DNA of 24,762 bases from positions 27,633 through 52,394 of the forward strand of contig DDSQ01000085.1 of the NCBI GenBank assembly GCA_002343845.1, given 5' to 3'. The translations under genes and the position numbers were made by a program. Every line of letters starts with the position of its first letter. Positions within the stretch are counted from its first letter, which is position 1. This document shows, piece by piece, positions 8,257 to 14,058 of the stretch. The notes beneath the pieces are model-generated. The model did no database searches. It was not told where the DNA came from and saw only the letters and a program-made list of their open reading frames with translations. This DNA comes from Planctomycetes bacterium UBA2386 (GTDB lineage Bacteria > Planctomycetota > UBA1135 > UBA2386).

Positions 8257-9585
8257 CTACGGGTTCCCGTGCGTTGGCGCCAGCCTGCGCACGAACGCGG
8301 CGACCCACAGGTCCCGCACGAACGCCAGGTCGGCGGCGTGGGTCGCGAGTTCGAAGCCGTGCTTGCCGAACGACGAGCGCAGCGAGGCCAGGGTCTGCGC
8401 GAAGCGCGTGTGGCGGCCGCTCACGACCTGGCGCAGCAGCCGCCGCGCGTGGTGGGCGCTGCAAGGGTGGAAGAAGCTGGCGACGACGAAGCGGTCGGCC
8501 ACACGGCAGGCTTCGCCGATCGCCGTGCGCGCGGCGTCGGGCGGCAGGTGGTGGAGGAAGCGGAACATCACGACGCCATCGACGGCGCGATCGGCGAACG
8601 GCATCGCTAGCGCGTCGGCCAGGGTGCTGGGTGTGGGTGGCGCGCCACGTTCGCGCGCCTGCCGCAGCATCGCCAGCGACCCGTCCGCCTGCGTGACGCG
8701 ATGGCCTCGTTCGCGCAGGAACGGCAGCAGCCGCCCAGCACCACACGGCAGGTCGAGCACGGTCTCGCCGGGGCGGCCCGGCCAGACCCGCTGCAGCAGG
8801 CGCAGTTCGCGGGCACTTCGCGCCGGGTTGCGGTCGGCGTAGGCGCCGCTCTTGCCGGGCGCGTCGTAGCGCACCGCGGTCGCCCACGGCGCCTCGCCGC
8901 GCAGCACCGCGCGCACGTCCCGGCAGCCGGCCTGTCGCAGCAGGCGCACTGCGAAGCGCAGCGCCACGGGCCGCGGCAGCCCGAGGTCTTGCACCGAGCG
9001 ACGGAATCGCCGCAGCACCCGCTGCAGCAGTCGTCTTGCGGCGGGGCCCGGTGGTGCGACGCGGCCGTTGTGCAGGTCGAGCAGGTAGAGGTCGCCCTCG
9101 TCGTCGACGAACACGTGGTCCGCACTCAGGTCGGGCAGGCGGAAACCGGCCGCGAGCGTCTGGCCGCAGTAGTTCGCGATCCCGCGCAGCATCTCGCCAT
9201 CGACGCCTCGGCGCAGCCATTCGCGCAGCGGCTGGCCGGGCAGCGCCGCGCACAGATAGAACGACGACGCGCCCTGCCTGCCGTAGGCGATGGGCCGTGG
9301 CACGTGGTGGCCTGCCGCCCGCAGCGCCAGCGTCACGCGCAGCTCGCGTTCGGCGTCGTCGCCCGCGCGCGGCTCGGTGATCGCGAACGCGAGCCGGTTC
9401 CGCCACTGCGTGCTCGTGAACGTCTTCAGGAAGTAGGTGCGTCCGCCGCTGTCGATGCGCACGACGTAGCGCAGTCGGTTGCGAGGAGCGGCGGGTGCGC
9501 TCGGCAAGGCCAGCACCGCGGCGAGCGAGGCGAAGCGCCGCTGCTCGTCGGCATCGTCGGTCAGCAGTTGCCAGCGGTCGGCCAC
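8257..9585 (-). CDS. Fusion: WaaP/RIO-like lipopolysaccharide kinase + SAM methyltransferase
   Basis: A 442-aa, two-domain protein. Residues 38-230 resemble lipopolysaccharide core kinases of the WaaP/Kdo-kinase group. They have the ATP-anchoring Lys in 'TYFLKTF' (50-56), a catalytic-loop analogue 'LPDLSADHVFV' (150-160) and the metal site 'LYLLDLHNG' (166-174). Residues 255-380 are a class I methyltransferase: motif I 'VLDLPCGAGRLLPFL' (276-290), the motif II acidic position 'VTQADGS' (297-303), 'DALAMPFADRAVDGVVMFRFLHHL' (324-347). The start is a GTG at 9585-9583. Followed 11 nt later by the glycosyltransferase gene, it suggests a surface-glycan job in which one protein phosphorylates and methylates the same substrate. 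The substrate is unknown. Confidence 0.82.
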   Translation of the reverse strand: MADRWQLLTDDADEQRRFASLAAVLALPSAPAAPRNRLRYVVRIDSGGRTYFLKTFTSTQWRNRLAFAITEPRAGDDAERELRVTLALRAAGHHVPRPIAYGRQGASSFYLCAALPGQPLREWLRRGVDGEMLRGIANYCGQTLAAGFRLPDLSADHVFVDDEGDLYLLDLHNGRVAPPGPAARRLLQRVLRRFRRSVQDLGLPRPVALRFAVRLLRQAGCRDVRAVLRGEAPWATAVRYDAPGKSGAYADRNPARSARELRLLQRVWPGRPGETVLDLPCGAGRLLPFLRERGHRVTQADGSLAMLRQARERGAPPTPSTLADALAMPFADRAVDGVVMFRFLHHLPPDAARTAIGEACRVADRFVVASFFHPCSAHHARRLLRQVVSGRHTRFAQTLASLRSSFGKHGFELATHAADLAFVRDLWVAAFVRRLAPTHGNP

Positions 9586-9611
9586 GACGCCACGCTAGCG
9601 AACGCGCGCGC

Positions 9612-9640
9612 TTGCCGCACCGTCGCTGCGCACCCATGAT
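9612..9640 (+). promoter_or_regulatory. Possible promoter of the adenosine deaminase gene
   Basis: TTGCCG (9612-9617), a 17-nt spacer and CATGAT (9635-9640) each match 4 of 6 positions of the sigma-70 boxes. They sit in the 61-nt gap between divergent genes. Initiation 6-7 nt downstream would give an almost leaderless mRNA for the ATG at 9647, which also lacks a Shine-Dalgarno. Weak evidence. Confidence 0.25.
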
Positions 9641-9646
9641 CGATCC

Positions 9647-10897
9647 ATGAGCAAGCCTCTCGTCGCGCGCGAACTAATCGCCCGCCTGCCGAAGTCGGAC
9701 CTGCACCTGCACCTCGACGGCAGCCTGCGCCTCGAGACACTGCTCGACCTTGCCAAGACCCACAAGGTGGCGCTGCCGAGCCGTACCAAGGACGGCCTGC
9801 TCGAACTGGTCTTCAAGCGCGCCTACAAGAACCTGCCCGAGTACCTGAAGGGCTTCGAGTTCACCGTCGCGTGCCTGCAGGACGCCGAGTCGCTCGAGCG
9901 CGCGGCCTACGAGCTGTGCATGGACTGCCGCGCGGAGAACGTGTTCTACGCCGAGATGCGGTTCGCGCCGCAGCTGCACGTGCGCGGCAGCTTCGGCGTG
10001 CGCGACGTGCTGCGCGCGGTCTGCCGCGGGCTCGAGCGCGCGAAGAAGGAGATCAACGCCGACCCCGAAGTGAAGCGTGGTGCGGTGCCGCGGTTCGAGG
10101 CGGGAGTCATCGTCTGCGCGCTGCGCTTCTTCCTGCCGGTGTTCAGCGAACACTACGCCTCGTACTTCGCCGCCCTGCCGACGGCGCAGCCGGCGACGAT
10201 CTACGGTCTCGCCTCGCTCGAACTGGCGCGCGCCGCGGTCGCCGCCGCCGAAGAGGACGGGCTGCCGGTGGTGGGGTTCGACCTCGCCGGCCAGGAGCGC
10301 GGCTTTCCGGCCAAGGACCACCAGGCCGCCTACCAGCTCGCGCACGAGCACTTCCTCGGCAAGACGGTGCACGCCGGTGAGGACTACGGGCCGGAGTCGA
10401 TCTTCCAGGCGATCACCGACTGCCACGCCGACCGCATCGGGCACGGCACCTGGCTGTTCAGCAAGCGGCACATCAAGGACCGCTCGATCCGCGACAAGCA
10501 GGCGTACATCGACAAGCTCGCGCGGTACGTCGCCGAGCGGCGCATCACGCTCGAGGTGTGCCTGACCAGCAACCAGCAGACGATCCCCGAACTGCGCGAC
10601 GACCTGCGCAAGCACCCGTTCCGCAAGATGCGCGAGGCGCGCTGCAGCGTGACGTTGTGCACCGACAACCGACTGGTGTCGCGCACCACGATGACCGACG
10701 AGGTCGAGAAGGCGGTGCAGACCTTCGGGCTCGAGCCGCGGGCGCTGAAGGACGTGCTGATCTACGGCTTCAAGCGCTCGTTCTTCCCTGGGCCGTATCC
10801 CGAGAAGCGGGACTGGGTGCGTTCGGTCCTCAACTTCATGGAAGACCGCTTCGCGCAGCACGGCCACGACGTCCGGGTCGGCCGCCGGCCGTTGTAG
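9647..10897 (+). CDS. Adenosine deaminase family metal-dependent hydrolase
   Basis: Zinc hydrolase of the adenosine/AMP deaminase family; 416 aa, longer than the typical 330-350 bacterial enzyme. Zinc and catalytic residues are visible: 'KSDLHLHLDGSLR' with His20 and His22; 'TVHAGEDYGPESI' with His242 and Glu245; 'DRIGHGTWL' with His266; 'VTLCTDNRLVS' with Asp340. In canonical adenosine deaminases the last motif is TDDP. Here the second Asp, which contacts the purine, is Asn341 and the Pro is Arg. An insertion around residues 132-185, and a second near 272-290, set it apart from the short enzymes. Hydrolytic deamination of a purine nucleoside is likely, but adenosine may not be the true substrate. 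Cytoplasmic; divergent from the kinase/methyltransferase gene. Confidence 0.88.
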   Translation: MSKPLVARELIARLPKSDLHLHLDGSLRLETLLDLAKTHKVALPSRTKDGLLELVFKRAYKNLPEYLKGFEFTVACLQDAESLERAAYELCMDCRAENVFYAEMRFAPQLHVRGSFGVRDVLRAVCRGLERAKKEINADPEVKRGAVPRFEAGVIVCALRFFLPVFSEHYASYFAALPTAQPATIYGLASLELARAAVAAAEEDGLPVVGFDLAGQERGFPAKDHQAAYQLAHEHFLGKTVHAGEDYGPESIFQAITDCHADRIGHGTWLFSKRHIKDRSIRDKQAYIDKLARYVAERRITLEVCLTSNQQTIPELRDDLRKHPFRKMREARCSVTLCTDNRLVSRTTMTDEVEKAVQTFGLEPRALKDVLIYGFKRSFFPGPYPEKRDWVRSVLNFMEDRFAQHGHDVRVGRRPL

Positions 10898-10925
10898 GCC
10901 GCGCGCCGGCGGGCATGATGCGGCG

Positions 10926-12131
10926 ATGCGCCGCCTGCTCCTCGTGCTCGTCGCTGCCTCCGCCGTCGCCCAAGAACCCGCGCCCGCACCGCCCGCCAAG
11001 GTCGACTTCACGAAGGAGATCGCGCCGATCCTGGTGGCGCGCTGCATCGAGTGCCACGGGCCGAAGGACGACAAGGGCGACCTGCGGCTGGACGCGCGCG
11101 TGCACCTGTTCCCCGAAGGCGAGGACGATCGGCCGGTCGTTGCCGGCAAGCCCGACGACAGCGAGCTGCTGCGGCGGCTCGGTCTGCCGCTCGACGACGA
11201 GGAGATCATGCCCAACAAGGGCGAGCCGCTGAGCAAGGCGCAGCAGGAGCTGTTCCGCCGGTGGATCGCCGAAGGTGCGGAGTGGCCGGCGGCCGGCGAC
11301 GAGTGGATCGCGGCCGAGCTGGCGGCGCAGGTGCTGCCGCTCATCACGTTCGACCTGCCGGCGATCGATGACGCCGGCAAGGCGGCGGTCGAGGCGGCGA
11401 TGACCGCGCTGCAGGCGCGCGGCGCGGTGGTGCAGCGCGTTGCCGCCGACACCGAGGCGATCGACGTCAACCTGTCGCTGCTGCGCGAGCAGATCACCGA
11501 TGCCGACGTCGCGCTGCTCGTGCCGCTCGCGAGCCGGCTGGTGTGGCTCAACATCTCCCGCACGGCGATCACGGATGCCGCGGCCGCGCAGCTGGCGTCG
11601 CTGACGCAGCTGCGGCGGCTGCACGCGGCGAACACCAAGCTCACCGACGCGACGTTCCGTTCGCTCGGCACGCTCGCGCACCTCGAGTACCTGAATGCGT
11701 ACGGCACCGGGCTCGGCGACGCCGGGCTCGCGGCGGTGGGCGCGTTGCCGAAGCTGGAACGGCTCTACGCGTGGCAGACGCAGGTCACGGCCGACGCGGC
11801 GAAGGCGGCGCGCGCCGCGGCGCCGAAGCTGGCGCTCGATCTCGGCGACTACGTCGACGAGCGCATGGCCGCGGCGGCGAAGGAGGTGGCCGAGCGCGCG
11901 GAGCGCATGAAGCCCGTGAACGAGATGTGCCCGGTCGCCGAGGGCAAGAAGGTCGATCCGGCGCACACGGTGGAGTTCGAGGGGCGGCTGGATCGGGTTC
12001 TGCTGCGGCAAGTGCAAGGCGGCGTTCGAGAAGGAACCGGCCAAGTACGCGGCGAAGCTGCCGGCGAAGCAGTGAGGTGCGACGAAGGTCGTCACCGATT
12101 CGGGCCTGGGATTCTGTGGGCGTGGTCGTGA
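10926..12131 (+). CDS. Secreted cytochrome c (planctomycete type)-LRR-YHS protein, frameshifted near the 3' end
   Basis: A signal peptide (1-15, 'MRRLLLVLVAASAVA') leads into a planctomycete-type cytochrome c domain with the haem motif CIECH (40-44) and likely axial Met95 in 'EIMPNKGEPLS'. Leucine-rich repeats follow at about 195-290 ('LVWLNISRTAITD', 'LRRLHAANTKLTD', 'LEYLNAYGTGLGD'). From 333 a YHS-type domain starts ('NEMCPVAEGKKVDP') and reads well to Arg354 (codon 11985-11987). The annotated frame then continues as unrelated basic sequence to 12131. Moving one base forward, past C11988, gives 'WIGFCCGKCKAAFEKEPAKY' plus eight residues and a stop at 12073-12075. That is the expected rest of a YHS domain, making a 382-aa protein. 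The extra base is either a recent mutation or a read error. Confidence 0.82.
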   Translation: MRRLLLVLVAASAVAQEPAPAPPAKVDFTKEIAPILVARCIECHGPKDDKGDLRLDARVHLFPEGEDDRPVVAGKPDDSELLRRLGLPLDDEEIMPNKGEPLSKAQQELFRRWIAEGAEWPAAGDEWIAAELAAQVLPLITFDLPAIDDAGKAAVEAAMTALQARGAVVQRVAADTEAIDVNLSLLREQITDADVALLVPLASRLVWLNISRTAITDAAAAQLASLTQLRRLHAANTKLTDATFRSLGTLAHLEYLNAYGTGLGDAGLAAVGALPKLERLYAWQTQVTADAAKAARAAAPKLALDLGDYVDERMAAAAKEVAERAERMKPVNEMCPVAEGKKVDPAHTVEFEGRLDRVLLRQVQGGVREGTGQVRGEAAGEAVRCDEGRHRFGPGILWAWS

Positions 12132-12156
12132 CCGAACGACGCGAGGCGTAGCGGCG

Positions 12157-12615
12157 ATGGCGAGAGGGCAGAAGGGCTGGCTTCTCGAATGGGCGTGCTC
12201 GCCGAAGTACCAGATCCAGGACACGCTTGTTGGTGTGCTCCCGCCACGGTGGAGTCGGGCGAAGGTGGAAGAGTACGTGCGACTGATCTACGTGTTTCGC
12301 ACCCGCTGCTTCAACGACATCGCGCGCTGCTCTCGGCAGGGCGAGTTGCAGGAATGCCGTCCGGTCTGGGACCAGTTTGGCGTCTCGATGTTCTTCGGAG
12401 ACGACCCGGCAATCATGGCCACGTTGGTATCCAACCTGGTCGTGACGGTCGACGTCGACGCGGGCATCGAGACGATTCGTTGGCTGCGACCGCCGGAACG
12501 ACGAATCAACCCTGCGAGTGGGTTCCCAGAGCACGTGGGGCCTGCGGCGCCACGCGAGCACAAGAGGTCGCTTGGCGCCTTGCGCGAGATTGCGCCGCGA
12601 AGGGTCGACGCATGA
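12157..12615 (+). CDS. Hypothetical protein, first gene of an overlapping pair
   Basis: A 152-aa protein that I do not recognise. It looks soluble, with an aromatic-rich N-terminal half ('GWLLEWACSPKYQIQ', 'VEEYVRLIYVFRTRCFNDIARC') and a regular 'MATLVSNLVVTVDVDAGIETIRWL' segment, then a basic, Pro-rich tail. A GAGG lies about 10 nt before the ATG. Its last codon overlaps the next gene's ATG by 4 nt (ATGA), which supports real translation. Codon use is less GC3-biased than in the flanking metabolic genes (several CTT, GTT, CGA, AGA and TTT codons), suggesting foreign origin. The three Cys are not in a metal-motif arrangement. Together with the following gene and hicAB it forms an accessory patch. 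Confidence 0.6.
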   Translation: MARGQKGWLLEWACSPKYQIQDTLVGVLPPRWSRAKVEEYVRLIYVFRTRCFNDIARCSRQGELQECRPVWDQFGVSMFFGDDPAIMATLVSNLVVTVDVDAGIETIRWLRPPERRINPASGFPEHVGPAAPREHKRSLGALREIAPRRVDA

Positions 12616-12770
12616 GGATCGGCCCCGGGCCGGTCGACGAATGGTGCCTTCCACGGCGCGAGCGTGCTGCTCTGCGAAACGGGTTCGGGGCGAAGTCGGA
12701 CGGCCGCAGTGTGGCAGCGATCGGCCAGAGGTTCCTCGACGCATGGCACGAGAAGGCGAGCAATCCGTGA
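12612..12770 (+). CDS. Small hypothetical protein (52 aa), coupled to the upstream gene
   Basis: Starts at the ATG inside the ATGA overlap with the 152-aa gene and ends at the TGA at 12768-12770. The product begins 'MRIGPGPVDEWCLPRRERAA' and ends 'AIGQRFLDAWHEKASNP': charged, no membrane segment, no recognised domain. The same frame is open further upstream (to 12189), but that part overlaps the 152-aa gene and reads as low-complexity antisense-like sequence, so the coupled start is preferred. Two short overlapping genes in a low-bias patch next to hicAB could be another toxin-antitoxin-like or immunity pair; this is only a guess from size and arrangement. Confidence 0.45.
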   Translation: MRIGPGPVDEWCLPRRERAALRNGFGAKSDGRSVAAIGQRFLDAWHEKASNP

Positions 12771-12811
12771 CCGCCTCCGCGTGCATCTTGGGGAAGGATG
12801 CTGCGTCGCCG

Positions 12812-12895
12812 CCCGCTCAGTGATGGTGGTGCCCGGCCGGCCCGTGCGCGTGGCCGTGCTTCTTCTCGTCTGCCGTCGCGCGCCGCACGTCGAGC
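12812..12895. repeat. 84-bp direct repeat, left (orphan) copy: duplicated 3' end of slyD
   Basis: Matches 13444-13527 at 82 of 84 positions; the differences are at 12836/13468 and 12871/13503. Read on the minus strand it encodes the last 25 residues of SlyD, the segment 'LDVRRATADEKKHG' plus the His-rich tail and stop (12817-12894), but is joined to unrelated sequence upstream. It is therefore a gene fragment, not a second slyD. The copies are in the same orientation, 632 bp apart, and enclose hicA-hicB. Confidence 0.93.
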
Positions 12896-12943
12896 GCCCC
12901 CACGTGCACACCTGGTAGTAGCTGGCGTGCAGCGGAGTTGTTC

Positions 12944-12958
12944 GTTGGCCAGGCCAAC
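12944..12958. promoter_or_regulatory. Perfect 15-bp inverted repeat upstream of hicA, possible operator
   Basis: GTTGGCC-A-GGCCAAC, 7-bp arms around one central base, 26 nt before the hicA ATG. Toxin-antitoxin operons are usually autorepressed through such palindromes. However, the HicB encoded here is short and shows no DNA-binding domain, so another repressor or a cassette-end role is possible. Confidence 0.4.
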
Positions 12959-12970
12959 CAGGAGTCCAAC

Positions 12971-12988
12971 ATGCGTACGATCCCATGA
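12971..12988 (+). CDS. Five-codon leader ORF overlapping the hicA start
   Basis: ATG at 12971, 'MRTIP', stop TGA at 12986-12988, overlapping the hicA ATG (12985-12987) as ATGA. The only good Shine-Dalgarno in the leader, AGGAG at 12960-12964, is spaced 6 nt from this ATG but 20 nt from hicA's. Ribosomes would thus load on the micro-ORF and reach hicA by termination-reinitiation, a plausible way to keep toxin synthesis low. The sequence arrangement is seen directly; translation is inferred. Confidence 0.35.
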   Translation: MRTIP

Positions 12989-13173
12989 AGGTGCGCGACG
13001 TTCTGCGGCTGCTGAGAGCCGACGGATGGCAGATGGTCCGGCAGAGGGGTAGCCACCGGCAGTTCCAGCACGCCAGGAAGCGAGGGCTCGTGACCCTTGC
13101 GGGCAAGTTGAGCGACGAGCTGGCGCCGGGTACCTTCAACAGCGTTCTGAAACAGGCAGGGCTGAAGCCATGA
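12985..13173 (+). CDS. hicA: HicA-family mRNA interferase toxin
   Basis: A 62-aa double-stranded-RNA-binding-fold toxin that cleaves mRNA and arrests translation when free of HicB. The family pattern is complete: 'KVRDVLRLLRADGW' (2-15), 'RQRGSHRQFQH' (19-29) with catalytic His24, then 'VTLAGKLSDELAPGTFNSVL' (36-55) and a short C-terminal helix. Length is typical of HicA. The stop overlaps the hicB start by 4 nt (ATGA), the normal toxin-first order of hicAB. It sits between the two 84-bp repeat copies. No frameshift or lost catalytic residue is seen, so it should be functional. Confidence 0.92.
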   Translation: MKVRDVLRLLRADGWQMVRQRGSHRQFQHARKRGLVTLAGKLSDELAPGTFNSVLKQAGLKP

Positions 13174-13382
13174 AGCTGCTGATCGTGATCGAGAAGACCG
13201 GAACCGGTTTCTCCGCGTACTCGCCGGACCTGCAGGGGTGTGTGGCGACCGGGGCGTCCCGCAAGCAGGTCGAGAGCGCCATGAAGGAGGCGATCAAGCT
13301 GCACCTGCAGGGCATGCGCGAAGAAGGCATGCGCGTGCCGGCGCCGCGCAGCTACTCGACGTACTTCGAGGTGCCGGCCTGA
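13170..13382 (+). CDS. hicB: HicB-family antitoxin, short form
   Basis: A 70-aa partial-RNase-H-fold antitoxin that binds and masks HicA. The family signature is 'GFSAYSPDLQGCVATGASRKQVESAMKEAI' spread over residues 13-42, followed by 'LHLQGMREEGMRVPAP' (44-59) and a final beta strand 'STYFEVPA'. Many HicB proteins are longer and carry a helix-turn-helix or ribbon-helix-helix at the C terminus. None is present here, so autorepression through HicB is doubtful. Translationally coupled to hicA by a 4-nt overlap. Confidence 0.9.
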   Translation: MKLLIVIEKTGTGFSAYSPDLQGCVATGASRKQVESAMKEAIKLHLQGMREEGMRVPAPRSYSTYFEVPA

Positions 13383-13443
13383 CGGGCGAGGACAGCTCGC
13401 GCGGGCCGCTCCCGGTGCGCCCGGTCGACTGTCGATCCCACGT

Positions 13444-13527
13444 CCCGCTCAGTGATGGTGGTGCCCGCCCGGCCCGTGCGCGTGGCCGTGCTTCTTCTCG
13501 TCGGCCGTCGCGCGCCGCACGTCGAGC
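13444..13527. repeat. 84-bp direct repeat, right copy (3' end of intact slyD)
   Basis: The slyD-resident copy of the repeat, covering the last 25 codons, the stop (13449-13451) and 5 nt beyond. The intact gene sits on the cassette-proximal copy and the orphan copy lies on the far side. This is the arrangement left by elements that integrate into the 3' end of a gene and restore it. Confidence 0.93.
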
Positions 13528-13943
13528 ACTTCGATCGTGAAGTGCAGCTGCTGCCCGGCCATCGGGTGGTTGCTGCTGATCGTGACCTGGTCGTCCTTCA
13601 GTCCGCGCACCCAGACCGTCATCGGCTGGCCGTTGCGCGTGCTGGTCTGGAACGCCATGCCGACCTTGATCTCGACGTTCGGCGGGAACTGCGACTTCGC
13701 CACGGACTGGTCCGCCGCCGGGTCGTATTCGCCGTAGCCGTCCTTCGCCGCGACGTCGACCTCGAGCTTGTCGCCGATCTTCTTGCCGGCGAGCTGGCGT
13801 TCGAGGCCCGGCACGATGTTGCGGGCGCCGTGCAGGTAGACGAGCGGGTCGCCGCCGAACGACTGGTCGGCGATCGAGCCGTCGTCGAGGGTCAGGCGGT
13901 AGTGGAGGGTGACGACGTGGCCGTCGGCGATCAGGGGTTTCAT
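13449..13943 (-). CDS. slyD: FKBP-type peptidyl-prolyl isomerase SlyD with metal-binding His tail
   Basis: Cytoplasmic prolyl isomerase/chaperone that can also bind nickel; 164 aa. The FKBP fold is split by an insert-in-flap chaperone domain as in SlyD. The first FKBP part is 'HVVTLHYRLTLDDGSIADQS' (9-28) and 'NIVPGLERQLAGKKIGDK' (42-59). The insert covers about 68-122, and the hallmark 'NHPMAGQQLHFTIEV' (125-139) closes the fold. The tail 'KHGHAHGPGGHHHH' (151-164) is a short version of the SlyD metal-binding tail. The tail-encoding DNA is one copy of the 84-bp direct repeat. The ATG start at 13943-13941 has no Shine-Dalgarno. Divergent from the secretion ATPase operon. Confidence 0.93.
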   Translation of the reverse strand: MKPLIADGHVVTLHYRLTLDDGSIADQSFGGDPLVYLHGARNIVPGLERQLAGKKIGDKLEVDVAAKDGYGEYDPAADQSVAKSQFPPNVEIKVGMAFQTSTRNGQPMTVWVRGLKDDQVTISSNHPMAGQQLHFTIEVLDVRRATADEKKHGHAHGPGGHHHH

Positions 13944-14058
13944 CGGGGGCGAGAAGGCTAGCGAGCGCGGGCGGGAACGACAGCCCGGTCAAGCCCCTTT
14001 CCCCGGCCGAGCCGATCGCTCATAACTGCACGGCCCTCTCCACCGAGCCCGCCGACCG

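Noticed and set aside
12189..12770. 193-aa plus-strand frame as a single gene
   Set aside because: Its first part overlaps the better-supported 152-aa gene in another frame; only the coupled 52-aa end (12612-12770) is kept.
12817..13071. 84-aa minus-strand frame ending in the SlyD His tail
   Set aside because: Only the last 25 residues are SlyD; the rest is antisense to hicA, so this is a gene fragment within the repeat, not a protein.
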